From assembly GCA_027924585.1 (NCBI GenBank), contig BSBM01000812.1, positions 248,001 through 312,000 of the forward strand: a DNA stretch of 64,000 nt, read 5' to 3'. This DNA is from Larix kaempferi. Taxonomy: Eukaryota; Streptophyta; Pinopsida; Pinales; Pinaceae. Under the pieces are notes generated by a model, which saw nothing but the letters and a program-made list of their open reading frames with translations, had not been told where the DNA came from and searched no databases. Both the position numbers and the translations under genes were made by a program. Position 1 is the first letter of the stretch, and each line of letters opens with the position of its first letter. This document shows, piece by piece, positions 57,740 to 64,000 of this stretch.

Positions 57740-60700
57740 CAAATGTAGATTCCGACATTTGGAATGTATTTTTTTATGGTTAAAAATCACATGATGGTAC
57801 ATGAATGGGTTATGTTTTAATAAATCCTCAAAATAAACACACTCTCGTTTCCTATCGGCTTGAGTATAGATGCACAAATAACACCACCGAATATGAAGCA
57901 CTTATACAAGGTCTTAAAAAGGATATTGAACTCAAGATATCATGCTTAAAAATATATGGTGATTATGAGATAATTGTCTGTTAAGTTAGAGATTCCATAC
58001 ACTGCGTATCTCCTCATTTGATGAATAATCAATTAGAGGTGTGGAATTTAGTAAATTGTTTTGATACTTTTAACATTAAATCCATTCCAAGAGCCAAGAC
58101 TTCCGTGGTAAATTATTTCAATAATGCTGCCTCTATGCTTAGTTCTTTGGATGATTTCCTTTTTAATAAATTTTCTATAGAAATCTTCTTCAAGCCATCA
58201 ATCCCCGATAATATCACAGGATTTATATTTTTTGATGGTGATGAACAAATTATTAATTTTTAATTGATAAAGTACTTTTAAAGGTTTGATCATTGATGAC
58301 GAACAACACTCAAGATATTTGGAGAATTTTCAAGAGGAGATAGAAAATTTTCCAAGTAACTCAATTCCTAAAGGAGCAGTGTCACTATAATTTTTTTTTT
58401 TATTTACAAGATAAATTTAGAAGATCAATAAACACCAAAACTCATAGTTCTTCGATGAAATATGAAGAGATTAATTTTAGGAATTGAGGAAGATCACAAT
58501 AACATTAATTTAGGTATGTGTAGTTCACCAGAGGAAAGATCATGATACTTCGATTGTTTATACATTACAAGAATGTTTTCGCATGGATGTATGAATATTT
58601 CAAAACTTATGATTATACAAAGATAATCCAACATGTGATTCCTCTACAAAGAGACTCGGAACATCATTGCCAACAAAATCTTAGAAAAGTTCACCCAATT
58701 TTAAAGCCACTAATTTAAAAGGAACTTAACAAACTTTTAGACACAAAGATCATTTATAGAGTTTAACATTCAAAATGGGTAGCCAATCTAGTCCCTGTAA
58801 GAAAAAAAACCCAGAATAATTCGACTATGTGTGGATTTTCGAAATTTGAATAGAGCTTCCAAAAAGGATAATTATCCTATCCCATCCATGTTACAGATAT
58901 TGCAGCTCATTTCAGGATTTTAGATGTTCTCACTTCTTGATGGATTTTTTTGTATATAATCAAGTGTTAGTTTCCATATAGGACAGATTGAGAACCACTT
59001 TTCAAACCAAGTGGGGAACTTTTTGATACTGATGGATGCCTTTTGGATTGATAGATGTAGGTGAAACGTTCTAGTGTGCTATGAATACATATTCCCATGG
59101 ATGTTTAATTGGGAAGAGTGTTGTGGTGTACCTTGTTGACATTACCATTTACTCAAAAAATAGGTCTGATCATCTACAACACCTTAAACAAGTTTTTGAG
59201 AGATGTTGCAAATAAAAACTTTCACTAAACCCTAAAAAAACAATTTTTGACGTAGTATCAGAAGGTAAATTGTTGGTTCATGTTATATCAAAGGTAGGAA
59301 TTCAGGTTGATCCAGAAAGAACCAAATCCATTATTCAAATCCCCGTTCCTATTAATAGAAAGGCCATGAATTCATTTTTTTGGAAAAAATAAAATTCATA
59401 CAAAGGTTTGTTTCTGACTTTGCTAAGATTATCGAGCCTTTACAAAAAATCATAAAAAATGATGTTATTTTCAAAGGACTAGTGTTGATAAGGAGACCTT
59501 TGAAAAATATTTAAATTTTTATTTCTTTTGCCCCGACACTACAAAATCCAAATTTTGATAAGGACTTCTTGCTATATACCTTTGCATCTGACCATTCTCT
59601 GGCATTTATCTTAACCCAAAAGGATGATCTTAATAATGATTTTTCTATTGTCTTTATGATCTTTGGTTTGTAGGGGTATAGACTTAATTATCCTACGATC
59701 GACAAACAAGATTATCTACTCTTTTGAGTTCTTAATTAATTACAATTGTACATCCTAAAAAATCATACTAAGGTAATAGTTCCACATTTAGCGGTCAGGT
59801 CGATTTTGTTCAACAAGATCTGGGAGAACATAGGGAAAACTGGATGAAAGCATCACAAGAATATGATATGAAATTTAATTCAGCCAAAATTGTACAATGA
59901 AATTTTTTATGCAAACTTACAGTTGAATCTCAAGATTCATTTGAGGGCTAAGAGAATGAAATTTCATTTATGCGCTCATTGTTCCATATGTACCAACTAA
60001 TACAAGTTCTTCCTATAATGATTTGAAACATTATTTATAGTATGGTATTGCTCCTAGCAATGATTCCCAAACAATAAAGGACCCTGAGACTCAAATATAG
60101 TAATTTCTATTTGGTTAATAGAATTTTTTTATGAAAAAAATTCAATGGAGTATTCTAATGGTGTTTGGAGAAAAAGGATGCTGAGTAAGTTTTGAGAGAA
60201 CTACATGATGGTCCCGTGGGAGGGATTTTTTAGGGAGAAACAACAACCCACAAAATTTTAAGGGTTGGATATTATTGGCCAAATATTTTTAAATATGCAT
60301 ACGCTTATGCACAACAATGCCTTGTGTGTCAAAAGAGTGCTGGTAAGGAAAAGAAACCAGTCATTCCACTTCAACCTGTAACGATTGAACAACCTTTCGA
60401 GTAATGGGTACTACAAATTATTGGTGAAATCAACCCCAAATCATAAAAAAAACACAAATAAATTTTGATATAAGCTGATTACTTCACGATATGTACTAAA
60501 TCAATACCATTAGTAAGGTAAATGAAGTAGCTTATATATATAATTTTTGGAACAAAAAATTATCACTAGGTTTGGTGTACCTTCTATTTTAGTTTTTGGC
60601 AATGATGCATACTTCTTGTCTTTGAGATTGACATCGTTTGATTTAGAAAAGGAACTACCTTACATTATTCTACTAACTACTACCCCCAAGGGAATGGAGT

Positions 60701-61255
60701 GGGTGACCAACAAAAATTTAATACGAGTACTGAAAAAGACGATTACTGAACACCATAAGAATTAGCATAACACTTTATCAAACACTTATTTGGGCTGATA
60801 AAGTCACTCCAAAAGTTTCTTTGGGAACTTCTTCGTATTTCCTCATATATTGGAAAAGGCCATTTTCCCTCCAAATATTTTCCTACCTCTCCTTTAGTTT
60901 ACACAAGCATCATGGGGACAAGCCTATACATCCATCCAACATAGAATTAATACATTATTATGATTGGAAGAGGAAAGAGAAAGGACAAGAGCAAGTTTTA
61001 TGCTCATCAACTATTGGTCAAAAGGTGGTTTCATAAATGTTCATTTGGGGATAAATACTTTTAGGTTGGGAACCTAGTCTGAAATGAGATAATTTAAATG
61101 AGTCTAAGGGGAAACATATGAATTGAAACAACTCTGGCTTGGCCCATTTCAAGTTGTAGAAAAAATGGGGATGGGAACTTTTCAATTGAATAATTGAGAA
61201 GGAGAGATAGATCTTGTTCCTATCAATGGCTTTATCCTTTAAATATATTTTGAAT
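57740..61255 (+). pseudogene. Ty3/gypsy element E pol, heavily decayed
   Basis: Order on the plus strand: an RNase H-like domain first (57753 on: FFYG, HTLVSYRLEYRCTNNTTEYE, IYGDYEIIV, then IKSIPRAKTSVVNYFNNAAS). Next comes RT at about 58660-59400, with KWVANLVPVRKK, GLIDVG and YLVD at 59128-59139 in place of YLDD. RNase H follows at about 59520-59720 (LLYTFASDHSLAF), then the integrase zinc finger near 60320 (QCLVCQKSAGK), the integrase core with ITRFGVPSILVF (60560) and NKNLIRVLKKT (60712). The C-terminus reaches about 61250. Dozens of stops and shifts are present. An RNase H upstream of RT is unlike the usual Ty3 order. Confidence 0.8.
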
Positions 61256-61341
61256 TGAGTGCTTGACATGTTCACCTTATACATAGTTTTAGTTTTCATT
61301 TTGTGTAATGTGAAGAATCTGTAATAATTAATTAATGAAAA

Positions 61342-61713
61342 CACATGATATAGCAGAAATAATAGAACTCAGGATCACTTTTATATTGATCGCAGGCCAC
61401 TTCGAGGGGGAAACCTCCTTTGAGCAAGCTCAATACAAATAACTTCACGACACCTTCATTGGTCTCAACAAAAACTTATATACTAAGTCTAGGCGCCAAT
61501 ACCATGGGTCAATACCATGTGTCAATACAAGCCATGGGCCAATACAAAATATGGATCAACAATTACTATGGGACGACTTACAAAGCATATGCATCCAACA
61601 ACAATAATACAAATTATGGATCAACAAATACTACGGGACGACTTACAAAGCATATGCGTCCAACATCTATATACTAACAAAGTAGATAGAAGGGTTGACA
61701 TGGGTTCCTAACA
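61342..61713 (-). mobile_element. Likely 3' LTR of chromovirus H
   Basis: The right end, CCTAACA at 61713, adjoins a polypurine tract (TCCCCTCTCCCTTAG, 61714-61728, on the plus strand). The left end is uncertain: TGATATAGC near 61343 or TGTAATAATT near 61320. Its partner LTR lies outside the window, so the boundary is inferred. Confidence 0.55.
61560..61675. repeat. 65-bp direct repeat in the H LTR
   Basis: GGGACGACTTACAAAGCATA at 61570 and again at 61635, each followed by TGC(A/G)TCCAAC. Shorter CAATACCATGGGTCAATACC-type repeats lie just before, at 61495-61550. Confidence 0.8.
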
Positions 61714-61742
61714 TCCCCTCTCCCTTAGAAAAAGCTTTTTCC

Positions 61743-62640
61743 TCAAAGCTTTAGATGTGGAAATTGATGCAGAATCTGAAGGAGTGGTTCCCCTGTAGCA
61801 TCCTCGGGTTGCATTCCGGCCCACTGACGCCTTTTAAGTTTCAGGGAGGATTTCTTGGAAGGCTGTAGATGAAGAAGGACTAGCATATCAGCTGCGTGAA
61901 AAGTGCGCACAGAACGGTGCTGATCGGCTTCTTGTTTCAGTCGAATTCTCGCCATGTGAAGATTGTCCTGCAGAATGAGAAGAATCTGATCGCAGTTTCG
62001 AAGAACCGAGTCAATTGCCTGAACTGGGGAGCTGCTGAGTGTGTATGGAAGAAGAACTGGCGGTGCCTGTCCATAAACTGCTTCATATGGTGTCCTTTTA
62101 GATGTGGTATTGTACCACTGGAGCACTTCTAGGAAATCCATAGAAATAGCTGTCCACATCTGTGTAGGGATGGAAAAGGGTTTGAGCAGTCCCGAAAGGA
62201 GTGTCGTTTCACCCTTATTGACCTAGAAAGTATCACACTCAACCACCATCTAGTGAATTTTCATTTTCAGTCCCTGCCAAAAGAAGTTACATTGTTCCCG
62301 GTCATAGGTTTTGAGGAACCCAGAGTGCCCTGCCGATGAAGAAGCATGGAGTTCATAGAAGAGATAGCCTTGTTGAACAGATTGCAACCAATTTGGAACA
62401 AGCAGAGAAATAGCTATAAGAGAAACGGGGTCATCAAATTGGCGAGAAGGAGCATTTGCCACCATATTATCCTTACCCTTCTTGTAAGTGATCGCATAGT
62501 CATAACCCATGAGTTGGATAATCCATTTCCGGTGTGTTGGTGAGGGGACCCGTTGTTCCCGAAAATGTTTTAGACTCTGGAGATCAGTCTTGATGCAGAA
62601 ATAATTTCCTAATAGGGATGGCTACCACTTCGGTACTACA
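61743..62640 (-). pseudogene. RNase H, integrase and chromodomain remnants of H
   Basis: RNase H end: REMMVILHVVPKW, then FCIKTDLQSLKHFREQRV and GYDYAITYKKGKDNMVA (62510 on). The integrase zinc-finger start AGHSGFLKTYD is present, then stops. The core is reduced to ISMDFLE joined directly to LQWYNTTSKRTPYEAVYGQ (near 62128), so most of the catalytic core is gone. The C-terminal part FHAADMLVLLHLQPSKKSSL is joined to the chromodomain end QWAGMQPEDATGEP and LLQILHQFPHLKL (near 61828). These are clean internal deletions plus a few stops. Confidence 0.8.
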
Positions 62641-63571
62641 TGCAAAATAACCATCATTTCCCGCTGAGATGTAGATGCGGCTAAATTCTTACCAGAAAGG
62701 TCTCTTGAAGGAAACAAGCCCACTGGTTCAGCAAGGACACCTGCATATCTATCCAAGGAAGTAGGGGAGACCGTTGATGGGTGTATTTGAATGGAATGGA
62801 GTTGAGCGATGATACCATGTGAATTCTTCTTAAGGTTCTTTTCCAGGCGATGTGAATTGATGATGTAGAGAGACCCTTGTTGTAAGCCCTTAAATTTGTG
62901 TTGTTTCCCATTGACTGAAAAATGCATCCAAAGTTCAGCAAAATCCCATAAGCTGGGGCCAAGTGTGCGTAACCATTGAATGACCAAAGCCACATCACAT
63001 CCTCCTAGGGACAAGGAAAACATGTCAGAGCACAGGTTATAATCTTCCAGAGAGAGATGCACATTGTGACACTTCCTCTTGCAAGGTAAGGTGCCCCCAT
63101 TAGCAACCATGACTTCAAAGTTGGAGCAAGGATGGAAAAAATAATCAACATGTTTGGCGATCCGAGCATCAATGAAGTTATGAGTGCTACCAGAATCAAT
63201 GAGTATTGTAAGAGGAAGCTTCTTGAAGTAACCCCTAACCTGCATTGTTTGGGGGGTGGTGACGCTGATAAAGCATGGAGACATATCTCTGGTTGTTCAT
63301 CCTGAGATGGGGGGTCAATAGACGGTTGTTGAATGTCGACCTGATCATCCATTGTATCTAGAGCTTCTTCACCAATTTTAGAGGCAGGCGAAGAATCCAT
63401 ATCCAAGAGATAGAGCTTTTGTTGAACACATCTATGTCCCCGAGTGAATTTATCGTCACAATTATAACAAATCCCTTTTTCCCTGCGTGCCTGCATCTCT
63501 GTTTCAGACAAATGCTTGATAGGAGTTGGTTGAGGAGCTGGCGGAATGGGAGGTCGTTGAGAACCCATATT
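62622..63571 (-). pseudogene. Zinc knuckle and protease of H, fused to RNase H
   Basis: From 63568: MGSQRPPIPPAPQPTPIKHL, then the zinc knuckle CYNCDDKFTRGHRC near 63460. A shift near 63270 leads to the protease frame (63284-62622) with TILIDSGSTHNFIDARI at 63213-63160. The frame goes on to VGLFPSRD and then, with no RT, straight to SGKNLAASTSQREMMVI, which is RNase H-type sequence (junction near 62700). The complete RT is therefore missing. Confidence 0.82.
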
Positions 63572-64000
63572 TCAGAAGGAATCAAAAGTGGGTTTGGAGC
63601 GTTGTTGGGCTGCAATCTTGTCTTCTGCCAACTTAGCCAACCCTAGGACTTCCATCATTGTGTTGGGACAGAACATTTTAACCTCTAACCGGATTTCATC
63701 CTTAAGACCACTGATAAAACAACTCCTGTAGAATTCATCAGACAATCCTTTTGTGTGATTGGCTAGTTTCTCAAATTTTGTCTGATACTCTCTCACAGTG
63801 CCACTTTGACGAAGTTTAGTGAGTGCTCCAGTGAAGTAATCAAAAGCACTAGGACCAAATCGATGCAAAAGGAGTTGGCGAAAATCTATCCATTTTGGCT
63901 CGTCATGTGCCTTGATGTACCAATGGTACCATTGAAGGGCTTCCTGTTCCAAATGAAAGGATGCAAGTGGAACTTTTTGGACATCAAAAGTATTATGCAG
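63572..64000 (-). pseudogene. Gag of chromovirus H, cut by window end
   Basis: An open frame continues to the window edge. It reads FDVQKVPLASFHLEQEALQW, YIKAHDEPKWIDFRQLLLHR, FGPSAFDYFTGALTKLRQSG, TVREYQTKFEKLANHTKGL and KMFCPNTMMEVLGLAKLAED. This is the capsid-type gag domain of Ty3 elements. No stop is seen in this part, but the element downstream is broken, so I class it with the pseudogene. The true start lies beyond 64000. Confidence 0.8.

Overview
This window is plant nuclear DNA, almost certainly from a seed plant with a large, repeat-rich genome. The evidence is plant-type LTR retrotransposons of several lineages, methionine-initiator-tRNA primer binding sites, and intron-bearing fragments of plant sucrose synthase, casein kinase I and leucine-rich-repeat receptor kinase genes. 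Very long LTRs, old degraded elements and many decayed gene pieces would fit a conifer or other gymnosperm, but that is inference. I see no gene I would call functional. The only long intact frame with a recognisable domain is the 278-codon copia RNase H segment of element A.

Layout, left to right. 1-2504: 5' leader, primer binding site and part of the LTR of a copia element D (minus strand). 2505-5309: piece of a Ty3/gypsy Tat-like element F (plus strand), with decayed integrase, a second RNase H and a decayed antisense ORF. 5310-8964: unassigned. 8965-10620: a long copia-type LTR (plus). 12951-17637: three unrelated decayed gene fragments, namely sucrose synthase (plus), casein kinase I (minus) and receptor-kinase N-lobe (minus). 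17638-37906: a candidate very long LTR, J, split by element A. 38438-39015: a second receptor-kinase fragment. 40190-40665: an inverted copy of a repeat also seen at 16903-17366. 47497-55675: complete but decayed chromovirus G (minus) with TSD AGAGA. About 57740-61255: decayed Ty3 element E (plus). 61342-64000: internally deleted chromovirus H (minus), cut by the window end.

The most informative structure is 20354-36864. Element A has two 604-bp LTRs that differ at about 13 positions and is bounded by TSD TATTA. Nested in it are (i) a related element B (21820-28784) that kept its 3' LTR and primer binding site but lost its 5' LTR, apparently by recombination between ACCA of the primer site and ACCA of the target duplication, and (ii) a 2666-bp solo LTR C (33071-35736) with TSD GATAG. 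Without B and C, A is about 6.9 kb. A and B share the same gutted plan: only the RT C-terminus and RNase H remain, between a long non-coding leader and a 3' region packed with tandem arrays. They therefore look like members of a non-autonomous copia family.

The order of events can be read from the nesting: J (if real), then A into J, then B and C into A, then loss of the B 5' LTR. The best candidates for something little described are this non-autonomous family with its tandem arrays, and the antisense ORF of element F. Neither is clearly a new biological system.
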